From CAVQCX01 sp963775335 (GTDB taxonomy: Bacteria > Pseudomonadota > Gammaproteobacteria > Chromatiales > Chromatiaceae): a DNA stretch of 64,000 nucleotides. The first letter of the stretch is position 1. The number at the start of each line of letters is the position of its first letter. The stretch lies in NCBI GenBank assembly GCA_963775335.1, contig CAVZIJ010000006.1, positions 177,492-241,491 of the forward strand, read 5' to 3'. Shown piece after piece: positions 1 through 14,017 of the stretch. Under the pieces are notes generated by a model that saw only the letters and a program-made list of their open reading frames with translations, was not told the origin of the DNA and made no database searches. The translations under genes were made by a program, and so were the position numbers.

Positions 1-1
1 G

Positions 2-304
2 CCCGACAAATTCCTCGGCGTGTTGACGATGTTTGGGGCCATCGCGGCGTTGTTCGCGCTCCCCTGGCTGGATCGCAGCGGGGTTCGGTCGATCCGCTAC
101 AAGGGCCCGATCTTCAAGATTGCCATCGCCATCTTTGTGGTGAGCTTCGCCGTGTTGGGCTATTTCGGCACCCAGCCGCCTACCCCGGTCCACACCATCG
201 TCTCCCGGATCTTCGCGGTGCTGTACTTCGCCTTCTTCGTGCTGATGCCGGTGTACAGCAAGATCGACAAGACCAAGCCTGTTCCGGAGAGGGTGACCCA
301 ATGA
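2..304 (+). CDS. petB: Cytochrome b of the bc1 complex, C-terminal fragment
   Basis: The reading frame is open from the window edge, so the gene is cut at its 5' end. About 100 residues remain. They hold two hydrophobic segments (around FGAIAALFALPWL and IAIFVVSFAVLGYFG), then a third near the C-terminus (IFAVLYFAFFVLMPVY). The fragment contains GTQPPTP after a transmembrane helix, as in the C-terminal domain of cytochrome b. The protein would carry quinol oxidation in the inner membrane. Its TGA stop overlaps the next ATG (ATGA), so it is coupled to the cytochrome c1 gene. The heme ligands lie upstream of the window and cannot be checked. Confidence 0.93.
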   Translation, partial: PDKFLGVLTMFGAIAALFALPWLDRSGVRSIRYKGPIFKIAIAIFVVSFAVLGYFGTQPPTPVHTIVSRIFAVLYFAFFVLMPVYSKIDKTKPVPERVTQ

Positions 305-1041
305 AAAAGCTCATTTTGACACTGCTGATGTTGTTGGTACCCCTGGGCGCCATGGCCGCCGCAGAGGCCATCCACCTGGATCACGTCGACATCGACCTCA
401 AGGACCAGGCCGCGGTGCAGCGGGGAGCCAAGTACTTCGTCAATTATTGCCAGGGGTGCCACTCGGCCAAGTACGTGCGCTACGAGCGCCTCATGAAGGA
501 CCTGGGGCTCACCGAGAAGGAGGTGCGTGCGAACCTGATGTTTACCGGGGAGAAGATCGGTGACCACATGACGATCGCCGCCACGCCCGCCGATCAGGAG
601 GCCTGGTTCGGCAAGGCCCCGCCGGACCTGTCGCTGGAGGCCCGGTACCGCGGCACGGACTGGCTCTACACCTATCTGCGCAGTTTCTATCTGGACGACT
701 CCCGCCCGTTCGGGGTGAACAACACCGTTTTCCCCGATGTGGCTATGCCCGATGTCCTGGCGGAGCTCCAGGGCTACCAGAAAGCGGTGTTTAAGGAGGA
801 GACCGATGCGGAGGGCAACACTCACAAGGTGTTCGATCACTTCGAGGCGGCCACCGGCGGGAAGCTCACCAGCGAACAGTATGACAAGGTGGTGCATGAT
901 CTGGTCACGTTCCTCAGCTACATCGGTGAGCCCGTGAAGGTCGAGCGCGAAAGTCTCGGCGTGAAGGTGGTCATCTTCCTGCTGATCTTTACGGTCATCG
1001 CGTACCTCCTGAAGAAGGAATACTGGCGAGACATCCACTAG
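301..1041 (+). CDS. petC: Cytochrome c1 of the bc1 complex
   Basis: A 246-residue protein with an N-terminal signal peptide (LILTLLMLLVPLGAMAAA). A single CxxCH heme site (CQGCH, about residues 51-55) follows, and a C-terminal membrane anchor (VVIFLLIFTVIAYLL) ends in charged residues. A candidate heme-ligand Met lies in VAMPDV near residue 149. This is the usual layout of proteobacterial cytochrome c1, which passes electrons from the Rieske protein to soluble carriers in the periplasm. It overlaps petB by 4 nt. The petB-petC-sspA-sspB order is common in gammaproteobacteria. Confidence 0.96.
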   Translation: MKKLILTLLMLLVPLGAMAAAEAIHLDHVDIDLKDQAAVQRGAKYFVNYCQGCHSAKYVRYERLMKDLGLTEKEVRANLMFTGEKIGDHMTIAATPADQEAWFGKAPPDLSLEARYRGTDWLYTYLRSFYLDDSRPFGVNNTVFPDVAMPDVLAELQGYQKAVFKEETDAEGNTHKVFDHFEAATGGKLTSEQYDKVVHDLVTFLSYIGEPVKVERESLGVKVVIFLLIFTVIAYLLKKEYWRDIH

Positions 1042-1065
1042 TAACCGCACAGCCCGCGAAGGCCC

Positions 1066-1104
1066 GGGGGGCGCGCAGTTTTTGGGTTATACTGTGCGCC
1101 CCCC
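1066..1104 (+). terminator. GC-rich hairpin after petC
   Basis: A 14-nt arm at 1066-1079 pairs with 1091-1104 (13 of 14 positions), leaving an 11-nt loop. A short T run (cttttc) follows after a few bases. It lies 25 nt after the petC stop, so a transcription terminator is likely. The loop-side sequence also contains TATACT (1089-1094), which could act as a -10 box for sspA, but I see no convincing -35. Confidence 0.55.
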
Positions 1105-1283
1105 GCGCTTTTCGGGGATGGGAATGATGAAGGTGCGACGCTTGCGCGGATGCGTTTGGGCTGCCGGCTGCACCGCCTGACCCGGCCGAGCCCGGCTGGG
1201 CACCTAGGGCCATGTTCGCCGCCACGGCCCGGGTTCGCGACCGGAGTAAGTCGTTGGCGGCAGCTGCGAGCAAGCAATCTGTG

Positions 1284-1877
1284 ATGACCCTGTACTCCAA
1301 TCCGAGGAGCGCGTACAGCCACCGAGTACGCCTGGTCCTGGCCGAGAAGAACATAACCGTGGACGTCGTCGACGCGGACCCCCATGCGCTACCCGGCGAT
1401 GTCATGGATCTCAATCCCTACGGCACCTTGCCGGTGCTGGTGGATCGGGAGCTGGTGCTCTACGAGTCTCGGATCATCATGGAGTACCTGGACGAGCGCT
1501 TTCCCCATCCGCCCCTTCTGCCGGTCGACCCGGTCTCCCGGGCGAGTGCGCGTCTGTACCTGTTTCGCGTCGATCACGACTGGTACCGCCTGATGAGCCT
1601 CGTCCTCGCCGGTGGAAAGGACGCCCAGCCTGCCCGCAAGCAGCTTCGTGACAGCCTGATTCGTAGCGCGGCGGTGATCGGCGCCAAGCCCTTCTTCATG
1701 AGCGATGAGCTCGGTCTGGTGGACTGCAGCATCGCGCCGCTGCTGTGGCGGCTGCCCGCGCTCGGGGTGGACCTGCCGCCCCAGGCGAAGGCCATCCAGG
1801 CGTACGCGGAGCGCATGTTCAAGCGCGAGTCCTTCGTGCGCAGCCTCACCGAGCCCGAGCGGGAGATGCGTGGCTGA
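1284..1877 (+). CDS. sspA: Stringent starvation protein A, glutathione S-transferase fold
   Basis: With ATG at 1284 the protein has 197 residues and starts MTLYSNPRSAYSHRVRLVLA, the thioredoxin-fold N-terminus of SspA. An open frame extends upstream to 1212, but that part has no family resemblance; GTG at 1281 is a possible alternative. The N-terminal GST domain lacks a catalytic Cys at the usual place, as expected for SspA. SspA binds RNA polymerase and changes transcription under starvation or acid stress. sspB follows after 33 nt. Confidence 0.92.
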   Translation: MTLYSNPRSAYSHRVRLVLAEKNITVDVVDADPHALPGDVMDLNPYGTLPVLVDRELVLYESRIIMEYLDERFPHPPLLPVDPVSRASARLYLFRVDHDWYRLMSLVLAGGKDAQPARKQLRDSLIRSAAVIGAKPFFMSDELGLVDCSIAPLLWRLPALGVDLPPQAKAIQAYAERMFKRESFVRSLTEPEREMRG

Positions 1878-1910
1878 AGGCCGGGAGCAGGCAGCCGGCG
1901 CCGACCCGCC

Positions 1911-2306
1911 ATGACCCCGACCCGCCCGTACCTGATCCGCGCGTTCTATGAGTGGATCATCGACAACGGCCTGACCCCCCACCTGATGGTGGACTCCCAA
2001 GCCCAAGGTGTCACCGTGCCGCAGGGCTACGTGGAGGACGGACGCATTGTCCTGAATATCGGGCCCACTGCCGTCCACGGGCTCGATCTGAGCAACGACC
2101 TGATCTCGTTCAGCGCGCGCTTCGGGGGTGTGCCCATGGCGGTGCGGGTCCCGCCCGAGGCTGTGCTCGGCATCTATGCGCGGGAGAACGGGCGAGGCAT
2201 GCTGTTTCCGGAAGAGCCGCCGGAGCCGGGCGGCAGTCCGGACGACGAGCCCGAGCCCCCCAAGCCGAGTGGCGAAGGCCGTCCCAGCCTGAAGGTGGTG
2301 AAATGA
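1911..2306 (+). CDS. sspB: ClpXP adaptor SspB
   Basis: A 131-residue protein starting MTPTRPYLIRAFYEWIIDNG, the hallmark of SspB. A compact tag-binding domain covers about residues 1-95. An acidic, proline-rich linker and a basic C-terminal tail (RPSLKVVK) follow; in SspB the tail is the peptide that docks on the ClpX zinc domain. SspB delivers ssrA-tagged proteins to ClpXP. Its stop codon abuts the 3' end of the convergent DUF3301 gene. Confidence 0.94.
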   Translation: MTPTRPYLIRAFYEWIIDNGLTPHLMVDSQAQGVTVPQGYVEDGRIVLNIGPTAVHGLDLSNDLISFSARFGGVPMAVRVPPEAVLGIYARENGRGMLFPEEPPEPGGSPDDEPEPPKPSGEGRPSLKVVK

Positions 2307-2696
2307 TCAAGGCGGGCGGCGCCTGAAGGGGATGACCTTGCGGTCCTCGTGCACCTCTCCGGGATCATCGGTCCCGCTGGTCGGAGCCTGTTCGGGATCG
2401 CTCGGCAGGCCCAAGCTGAATTCCTCCACGTTGCTGCCGAGCATGACCATGTGCCCGGTGTGCCGGCCCACTCCTTCCTCGCTGTAGTCGAATCGGTACA
2501 GCCGGCGCACGACTAGCCCCCTTCTGGTGCGCCTTAGCCCGAGGCGCGACAGGGCCACCGTCTGGTCGAGAAATTGCAGGTCCCGGCGCGCGCACATCTC
2601 GGCCGCAATCGCCGTGGCCAGCTCCCGGGCGCGTGCGCTGTCCAGCCAGAACCAGGCGCAGCCAAGCAGGAGACCGCTGAGGAGAAGGCTGGTCAA
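2307..2696 (-). CDS. DUF3301 family protein
   Basis: A 129-residue protein with one N-terminal hydrophobic segment (LLLSGLLLGCAWFWLDS), then a soluble part containing CARRDLQFLDQTVAL and a YRFDYSEEG block. This matches the DUF3301 family of small membrane-anchored gammaproteobacterial proteins, whose function is not known. The best available start is TTG at 2696; no ATG or GTG precedes the hydrophobic segment in frame. It is convergent with sspB, with no gap between the two stops. Confidence 0.75.
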   Translation of the reverse strand: MTSLLLSGLLLGCAWFWLDSARARELATAIAAEMCARRDLQFLDQTVALSRLGLRRTRRGLVVRRLYRFDYSEEGVGRHTGHMVMLGSNVEEFSLGLPSDPEQAPTSGTDDPGEVHEDRKVIPFRRRPP

Positions 2697-2770
2697 TTGG
2701 GTAGCGACCTTTGCATCGGGGGCCGGTTCATCCTAAGGTCTGGAGGGATGGCGAACAATCGGAGGCGGCA

Positions 2771-3283
2771 GTGGGCGCGATCCGGATCATTCAAGGGGAC
2801 ATCACCGCACTGGCGGTCGACGCCATCGTCAATGCCGCGAACAGCGGCCTGCTCGGCGGCGGGGGGGTCGATGGCGCTATCCACCGGGCGGCCGGTCCGC
2901 AGCTGAGGCAGTATAACCAGCAGCTGGGCGGCTGCCCTCCCGGCGAAGCGCGGATCAGCCCGGGATTCCGACTGCCCGCGACATGGGTCATCAGTACCGT
3001 GGGGCCGGTCTGGCACGGCGGGGACCGGGGTGAGCCCGAGACCCTGCGAAGCTGCTATGAGCGCAGCTTGGGTCTGGCGCGGCTTCGAGGGCTGCGCACC
3101 ATTGCATTCCCGGCCATCAGCACCGGCGTGTACGGCTACCCGAAGGAGCAGGCGGCGGCGATCGCGCTGGTCGCCATGCAGGCTGCCAGGGCGGACTTCG
3201 ACGAGATTATCGCTTGCTGCTTCAGCGCAGAGGATGCCGACCTCTACCTCCGGCTCTGCCCCGAGTGCATCCAGGGGGCCTGA
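2771..3283 (+). CDS. Macrodomain protein, probable O-acetyl-ADP-ribose deacetylase
   Basis: GTG at 2771 is preceded at good spacing by GGAGG (about 2760), so I prefer it to the longer open frame. The 170-residue product is a single macrodomain. It has GDIT near the N-terminus, the NAANSGLLGGGGVDGAIH ligand loop, and the later AISTGVYGYP loop, all typical of the YmdB/MacroD type. Such proteins bind ADP-ribose and remove acetyl or ADP-ribosyl groups. The gene runs divergently from the DUF3301 gene. No substrate can be inferred from context. Confidence 0.9.
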   Translation: MGAIRIIQGDITALAVDAIVNAANSGLLGGGGVDGAIHRAAGPQLRQYNQQLGGCPPGEARISPGFRLPATWVISTVGPVWHGGDRGEPETLRSCYERSLGLARLRGLRTIAFPAISTGVYGYPKEQAAAIALVAMQAARADFDEIIACCFSAEDADLYLRLCPECIQGA

Positions 3284-3382
3284 CCCGGCCCCGGCCAAAG
3301 TGGCTCGCCCAGCCGATGGGCTATTGACAATAAGCTTGAGACGAGCGCCAATGACCGCTGGTCCTCCCAGGAAATGACGCTT

Positions 3383-3538
3383 GTGAAAACACTCACTTTC
3401 GCCCTGCTCGCGATTGCCCCCCTCTGCGCCTTCGCCGGCATTCAGTCCGGGCCGAACCCGGGGGTACCCCTTCCCGGCGTTCTAACCCTGATGGCGATCG
3501 GCGCCGCCGGGATGGCGCTGGCGCGCCGACGCCGTTAG
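3383..3538 (+). CDS. Tiny exported protein with a PEP-CTERM-like tail
   Basis: A 51-residue product from GTG at 3383, with AGGA about 10 nt upstream; ATG at 3374 would add three residues. A signal peptide (MKTLTFALLAIAPLCAFAG) is followed by about ten residues rich in G and P. Then comes VPLPG, a hydrophobic helix (VLTLMAIGAAGMALA) and RRRR. The tail has the three-part layout of PEP-CTERM/VPLPA-CTERM sorting signals recognised by exosortases. Almost nothing lies between the two signals, so this is a mini-protein or the residue of a larger gene. No exosortase gene is in the window. Confidence 0.6.
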   Translation: MKTLTFALLAIAPLCAFAGIQSGPNPGVPLPGVLTLMAIGAAGMALARRRR

Positions 3539-3678
3539 CCGGCGGATCTGTCCGTAGCCCGGATGGAGCGCAGCGGACTCCGGGACAAGAGCATTTCAAC
3601 GCCTTGAGTCCGCGGGGTGCTCCTCAGGCAGGCCCTCAGTCCGGGGCGGTCGCGCTTGGTTGGGGATGCTCCGCGGGC

Positions 3679-5358
3679 TCAGACCTCCCGGCGCGCCAAG
3701 GCCTCGCGTATATGGTCGGCGGTGCGGATGGCGAGCGCCTCGATGGTGAGCGACGGCGCCTCCCCGCCGCCGGAGCTCGGAAAGACGCTGGCATCGGCGA
3801 CGTAGAGGTTGCGCCAGCGGTGGCTCCGTCCCGCGGCGTTGATCACCGACTCCGCGGGGTTGCGGCCCATCCGGCAGGTGCCGAAGACGTGGGTCGCGCT
3901 GAAATAGTCGTAGGTGCCGTTTTCCCCGACCAGATCTCCCGCGCCCGCGGCGCGCGCCAGCGCCCGGCAGCGCTCCGCCATCGCCGCGAGCCGGTCGATC
4001 TCCAGCGCAGGAAGGAAGCTGTTGATTCGTGCGAGCGCCAGGCCCTGCCCGTCGGTCTGTTCGGGGTCGAGGTCAATATAGCTGCGCGGGTTGGGCAGGG
4101 ACTCGCCGACGGCCTCGATGGTGACCACGCGTCCCAACTGGTCGCGCATCGCGCGCTTGTGCTCCGAGCCCCAGCCCGGGACCACGTGCCGGGCGTAGCT
4201 GACCGGGCCCGCAAGACCGGCCGAAACAGACCCGCAGGCCAGTCGGTAGCCGCCCGGGATGCCGGGGATCGCGTCAGGGCTGTTGAAATCCCAGCAGATG
4301 ATGTCGGAGGGCAGCCCCCGGTGGCTGCCCAGGTGCTCGGGGTGCAGGCCGCTGGTGCGCCAGAAGAGGGTCTCCATGAAATGACGGCCCACCTGGCCGG
4401 TCTCGTTCGCCAGGCCGTCGGGCGCGTGGCGGTTGGCTGAGAGCAGCAGCAGGCGAGGGGTCTCCACCGCCCCGCAGGCGAGGACCAGCACGCGTGGGAT
4501 GAGACGTTTACGGGTGTCTCCAGTCCCGAGATACTCCACGGCGGCGACGCGGTCGTCGGGGCCCGCCTCCAATCGCAGCACCGGGCTGTCGGTCAGGACC
4601 GCGCAGCGGCCCGTTGCCCGGGCACGGCGCAGGAACGTCTGGTCGACGCTGCCCTTGTCGGTGCGGGGGCAGCCGTGGGTGCAGCCGCCGCAGTAGTTGC
4701 ACGGCGGGCGCCCATCGTAGCTCCGCGACAGCACGGCGAGGGGGTTGGCCTCCCAGTGGACGCCCAGGCTGGCCGTGGCCTCCATCACCTTGCGGCTGGC
4801 AAAGCTCGCCGGGTGCGGCGGCAGCGGCGCGGGGCGGCGGCGCAGCCGCTTTCCGGTACCCTGCGCCGCGGCCACGCCCAGCACCTTTTCGGCCATCTCG
4901 TAGTAGGGCTCCAGCTCCGCGTAGTCCAAGGGCCAGTCGGCAGCAACGCCGAACCGGCTGTGCATGCTCATCGACGCGGGGTTGAGCCGGTGTGCCTCTC
5001 CGGTGAAGTGAAGGGTGGTGCCGCCCAGCCCCCGTACGTGGTGGTAGCGCCAGGGAAAACGGCTCCCTGTGCGGTTGGCCTTGCCCTCGAGCCGGCCCCA
5101 GGATCTGAGGGGGTCCCTGTCGTTCGTCAGCGGCTGCATCGGGCCGAAGCTATGGCGGCCCTGGGAGCCCGGCTTGACCGGGAATAGGGTCAGCTCCCAA
5201 TCCGGCCGATTCAGGCGGTAGTCCAGGAACGGATCGAATTCCGGGCCGGCCTCCAGCACCAGGACTCGAAGCCCCAGCTCCGAGAGGCGCCAGGCGGCCG
5301 CCCCTCCCCCCGCCCCCGAGCCGACTACGACCACGTCTGCTTGCGACCCGGCACTCAC
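3679..5358 (-). CDS. GMC-family FAD oxidoreductase
   Basis: A 559-residue flavoprotein from a GTG start. The N-terminal FAD motif is VVVGSGAGGGAAAWRL, followed by the acidic end of the second strand (VLVLEAGPE). A four-Cys cluster, CNYCGGCTHGC (around residue 220), is typical of the gluconate/sorbitol dehydrogenase-like branch. The C-terminal GMC motif HVFGTCRMG (around residue 488) and a final FAD contact (YVADASVFP) are present. It overlaps the preceding subunit-3-like gene by 4 nt (GTGA). In this branch the enzyme is co-exported with a Tat-signal partner and donates electrons to a cytochrome; no cytochrome subunit is adjacent. The substrate is unknown. Confidence 0.88.
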   Translation of the reverse strand: MSAGSQADVVVVGSGAGGGAAAWRLSELGLRVLVLEAGPEFDPFLDYRLNRPDWELTLFPVKPGSQGRHSFGPMQPLTNDRDPLRSWGRLEGKANRTGSRFPWRYHHVRGLGGTTLHFTGEAHRLNPASMSMHSRFGVAADWPLDYAELEPYYEMAEKVLGVAAAQGTGKRLRRRPAPLPPHPASFASRKVMEATASLGVHWEANPLAVLSRSYDGRPPCNYCGGCTHGCPRTDKGSVDQTFLRRARATGRCAVLTDSPVLRLEAGPDDRVAAVEYLGTGDTRKRLIPRVLVLACGAVETPRLLLLSANRHAPDGLANETGQVGRHFMETLFWRTSGLHPEHLGSHRGLPSDIICWDFNSPDAIPGIPGGYRLACGSVSAGLAGPVSYARHVVPGWGSEHKRAMRDQLGRVVTIEAVGESLPNPRSYIDLDPEQTDGQGLALARINSFLPALEIDRLAAMAERCRALARAAGAGDLVGENGTYDYFSATHVFGTCRMGRNPAESVINAAGRSHRWRNLYVADASVFPSSGGGEAPSLTIEALAIRTADHIREALARREV

Positions 5359-5873
5359 GAGGCGGTCCTCGGCGGGTCGGTGTACTCGGGGTAGCCGAGC
5401 GGCTGCGGCGGACCCGAATACCCGATTGCCGGCCAGGTCTCGGGCCGGCTGTAGTAGTAGCCGAAGGTCAGGTCGCGCAGCTCGCGGAAGAACCGGCCAA
5501 GGGGGGAGCGGTCCGGGAGTCCCTCGCAGCGGCGCAGGAGCTCTGTCTGGCGCCTCGCAGGAAGCGCGCCGAATCCGCTTCCCCAGGGTGCCGCTTGCGC
5601 GTCGAGCCAGGTCAGCCCCGCGCGGAAGCGGCGACGGATCGCGGCGTCACCTTCGGCCTCCTTGATGACCTGCTCCTGTACACTCAATTCCAGTGCGCCG
5701 GGGCTCAGCTCGTCGGATGGCGCTAGCAGGTCGATGATGGCGGTGAGTGCGGCCTTTTCTTCCGGACTCAGGGCCCGAGCCGGCCGGTGCCGCCAGACGC
5801 GATACGAATAGGTCCCTCCGGCGGCCAGAATCGAGCCGAAGACGGTCAGTCGGAGGAAAAGACGACGGCGCAT
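5355..5873 (-). CDS. Gluconate 2-dehydrogenase subunit 3 family protein, Tat signal
   Basis: ATG at 5873 gives 172 residues. The N-terminus RRRLFLRLTVFGSILAAGG fits a twin-arginine signal (RRxFLR followed by a hydrophobic stretch). The body matches the small gamma subunit family that escorts a GMC flavoprotein, including the region FGYYYSRPETWPAIGYSGPP near the C-terminus. It is the first gene of a two-gene operon with the flavoprotein. The open frame continues far upstream of 5873, but that part is antisense to metH and not coding. Confidence 0.85.
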   Translation of the reverse strand: MRRRLFLRLTVFGSILAAGGTYSYRVWRHRPARALSPEEKAALTAIIDLLAPSDELSPGALELSVQEQVIKEAEGDAAIRRRFRAGLTWLDAQAAPWGSGFGALPARRQTELLRRCEGLPDRSPLGRFFRELRDLTFGYYYSRPETWPAIGYSGPPQPLGYPEYTDPPRTAS

Positions 5874-6035
5874 GTCGGACCCTGGTGCTCGGCGAGTGTA
5901 CGCACTGTAGTCCAATCGGGCGTCGTTTGGAGCGCCCGGTCGGTTGCTCGACACCGTATTACCACACCGAGGTTGTTCGCCGCTCCCCACCGGCACCGAT
6001 ATAATCGAACGCTTTTCCCGCGCCTGGACCTGCCA

Positions 6036-9752
<3,717 letters not shown>

Positions 9753-9777
9753 GACTGGCGCAAGGGAGAGACGCCGT

Positions 9778-11709
9778 GTGACCACTGAGCTGTCGGAAGA
9801 GGAAGGGGGTGATCTCGATCTGCTGTTCGAGATCGCCGTCGGCCATATTTGCCAGCACGAGGACCCCGAGGTATTCCTGACCTGGTTCAAACGCACGGCC
9901 CCCACGCTTGCACCGAGGCTGTTCGGCAAGATTGCGCCCGAGGACCGGCCCAACATGGCCTACTGGCTCGGCGTCAGCCTCTGGGACTCGACCCCGCTGC
10001 CTGGGAACGACTACCGACCTTCGCCCCTGCCCTCCCCGGAGCGCAACAAACCCTGCCCCTGCGGGTCGGGACGCAAGTACAAGCACTGCTGCGGCCAGGT
10101 CCCCAGGCCCAAGCCCATGCCATTGGAGGTGATCTGGCCGATCGTGATCAGGAGCGCCAGTCCCCGCCACTGGTTGTCGGAGGCCAAGGCCGGGCGGCTC
10201 CCGGTTCTGGGGGTCGTAATGCTTGCGGGGCTCCTCCAGGAGGAGGGGCGTCCCAAGGATCTCATCAAGCTGCTCGACCCCGTGTTCGCAGGCCGCGCCG
10301 AGCGCCTCGACTATCGCTTCGCGGACCTGATCGACATCCTGTGCGATGCCTATGACGAGGGCTACAGCACCGATCGCAAGAAGGCCGATCTGCTCGGACG
10401 CATGAGCAGCCACAAGGACCGCTCGATCCGCGCCGCAGCCAACCAGCGGCGGGCGGCCTGGCTCGAAGAGCTGGGCGACTCCGAGGGTGCCTGGGCGGCG
10501 CTCCAGGAGGCCATGCGCGCCGATCCGACCGACCCCAGCAACGCGCTGCTGGAGCTGACTCTGCGCTGCGTCCGCGGTGAGGTCGACATGGCGCGCGAGC
10601 GGGCCCGGTTCTGGCTGCGCAAGCTCCAGCCCCGGGCCGCGGAGTTTCCGGAGCTGATCGAAATGCTGGAGCATGCGTGCGAAGACCCCTGTGGCCTGTA
10701 TCGCTCCTTCGGCGAAGACCAGATCGACGTCGATCTGCGCACGCTTTGCGAGTTTCTATCCAGCGTCGCGGTCCCGACCCCCGGTCCGGTGACCTGGAGA
10801 GCCCTGCCCGTTGGCGCCCAGGAGGAAGGCCCCGACGAGGACCTCTTCGGAGTCGACCCCATGAAAGGCGCCCATGCCCTGGACTTTCCCGGTCCCCTTC
10901 GGCGGCTCGAAAAGCAGTGGTCCAAACGGGCGCCCGTCGAGAAGCCATTCTCCACCGAGTGGGCGCCGCCGCGCCACCCGCTGCTTTGGCACGACATGGG
11001 GTCATGGCTCGGCTGGCTGCGCAAGCACCCCGAGGCCCTGTCGAGCCCCGACGTGCTGGATGACCTGTTCAACCTGGTGCTCGGGCATCCCGATACCAAC
11101 TTGCCCTGGGTGATCGACCATGCGCGGCTGCCCCTGCTGCGCTTCGCCCGGGCGGTGGTCGATCCGATCCTGGCTGCTCGCCCGTGGGGCGCGACGCTCC
11201 CCTGGCTGATGAGCGAGCACCGCCCGCTGCTGCGCCTGGTCGTGCGCCTGATCGAGCTGGGCGAGATCCTCGGCGAGGGCCAGGACCGCTTCCGGGAGAT
11301 GGCCCGCTACCGGTCGCTCAACCCCAGCGACAACCACGGCTATCGCACGCAGCTCGTCGAAGCGCTGCTGCGCCGCGGCGAGGACTGCGCGGCCCTGGAG
11401 CTGATCGCCGAATACCCGGACGATATGTTCGCCGAGATCTGCTTCGGTGCCGTGCTCGGCCACTACCGTGCCGGCGAGCGCGGCGAGGCGCTCACCAGTC
11501 TGATCGAGGCGCATCGGCGCCTGCCGCTGGTGCTCGATTATCTGCTCAAGGACGAGGTCCGCCGCCCCAAGCTCAGCGAGCACGGTATCACCCTCGGCGG
11601 CCGGGATCAGGCCTGGCTCTATCGCGATTCGATGCGGGATGTCTGGCTTGCCACCCCGGGGCTCATGGACTGGCTCAGGCAGGCCAAGCCGATGCTGAAG
11701 AAGGGCTGA
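9778..11709 (+). CDS. Large SEC-C motif protein of unknown function
   Basis: A 643-residue protein from GTG at 9778, 25 nt after metH. The zinc-binding SEC-C motif CPCGSGRKYKHCCG lies unusually far forward (about residues 92-106). The rest is alpha-helical with a repeat-like texture (segments around residues 120-310 and 480-600 resemble TPR/HEAT-type helices). No catalytic motif is recognisable. SEC-C modules occur at the tail of SecA and in many otherwise unrelated proteins, where they bind zinc and often protein partners. The close spacing suggests read-through from metH, but a shared pathway is not evident. Confidence 0.75.
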   Translation: MTTELSEEEGGDLDLLFEIAVGHICQHEDPEVFLTWFKRTAPTLAPRLFGKIAPEDRPNMAYWLGVSLWDSTPLPGNDYRPSPLPSPERNKPCPCGSGRKYKHCCGQVPRPKPMPLEVIWPIVIRSASPRHWLSEAKAGRLPVLGVVMLAGLLQEEGRPKDLIKLLDPVFAGRAERLDYRFADLIDILCDAYDEGYSTDRKKADLLGRMSSHKDRSIRAAANQRRAAWLEELGDSEGAWAALQEAMRADPTDPSNALLELTLRCVRGEVDMARERARFWLRKLQPRAAEFPELIEMLEHACEDPCGLYRSFGEDQIDVDLRTLCEFLSSVAVPTPGPVTWRALPVGAQEEGPDEDLFGVDPMKGAHALDFPGPLRRLEKQWSKRAPVEKPFSTEWAPPRHPLLWHDMGSWLGWLRKHPEALSSPDVLDDLFNLVLGHPDTNLPWVIDHARLPLLRFARAVVDPILAARPWGATLPWLMSEHRPLLRLVVRLIELGEILGEGQDRFREMARYRSLNPSDNHGYRTQLVEALLRRGEDCAALELIAEYPDDMFAEICFGAVLGHYRAGERGEALTSLIEAHRRLPLVLDYLLKDEVRRPKLSEHGITLGGRDQAWLYRDSMRDVWLATPGLMDWLRQAKPMLKKG

Positions 11710-11911
11710 GCGGCCGAACGAGAGAGCCCATTTCTTCTATGTTCCGCCTCAGGCCTTCCCGAAACTCACATTTCGGGTTGGCCGCAGGTCGCGCTGTGCC
11801 GCTATCCGACAATGCTTCTCCGCATTTCGCTGAACGGGCGGGCTAGAATGCGCCGATTACGCGCGGCCGCCTCAACGCGTTTCTGCGCCCCCCCTGCCGG
11901 TCCGAGAACGT

Positions 11912-14013
<2,102 letters not shown>

Positions 14014-14017
<4 letters not shown>

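Noticed and set aside
5874..6035. Cobalamin or SAM riboswitch before metH
   Set aside because: Only about 160 nt are available and I see no B12-box or SAM-box sequence.
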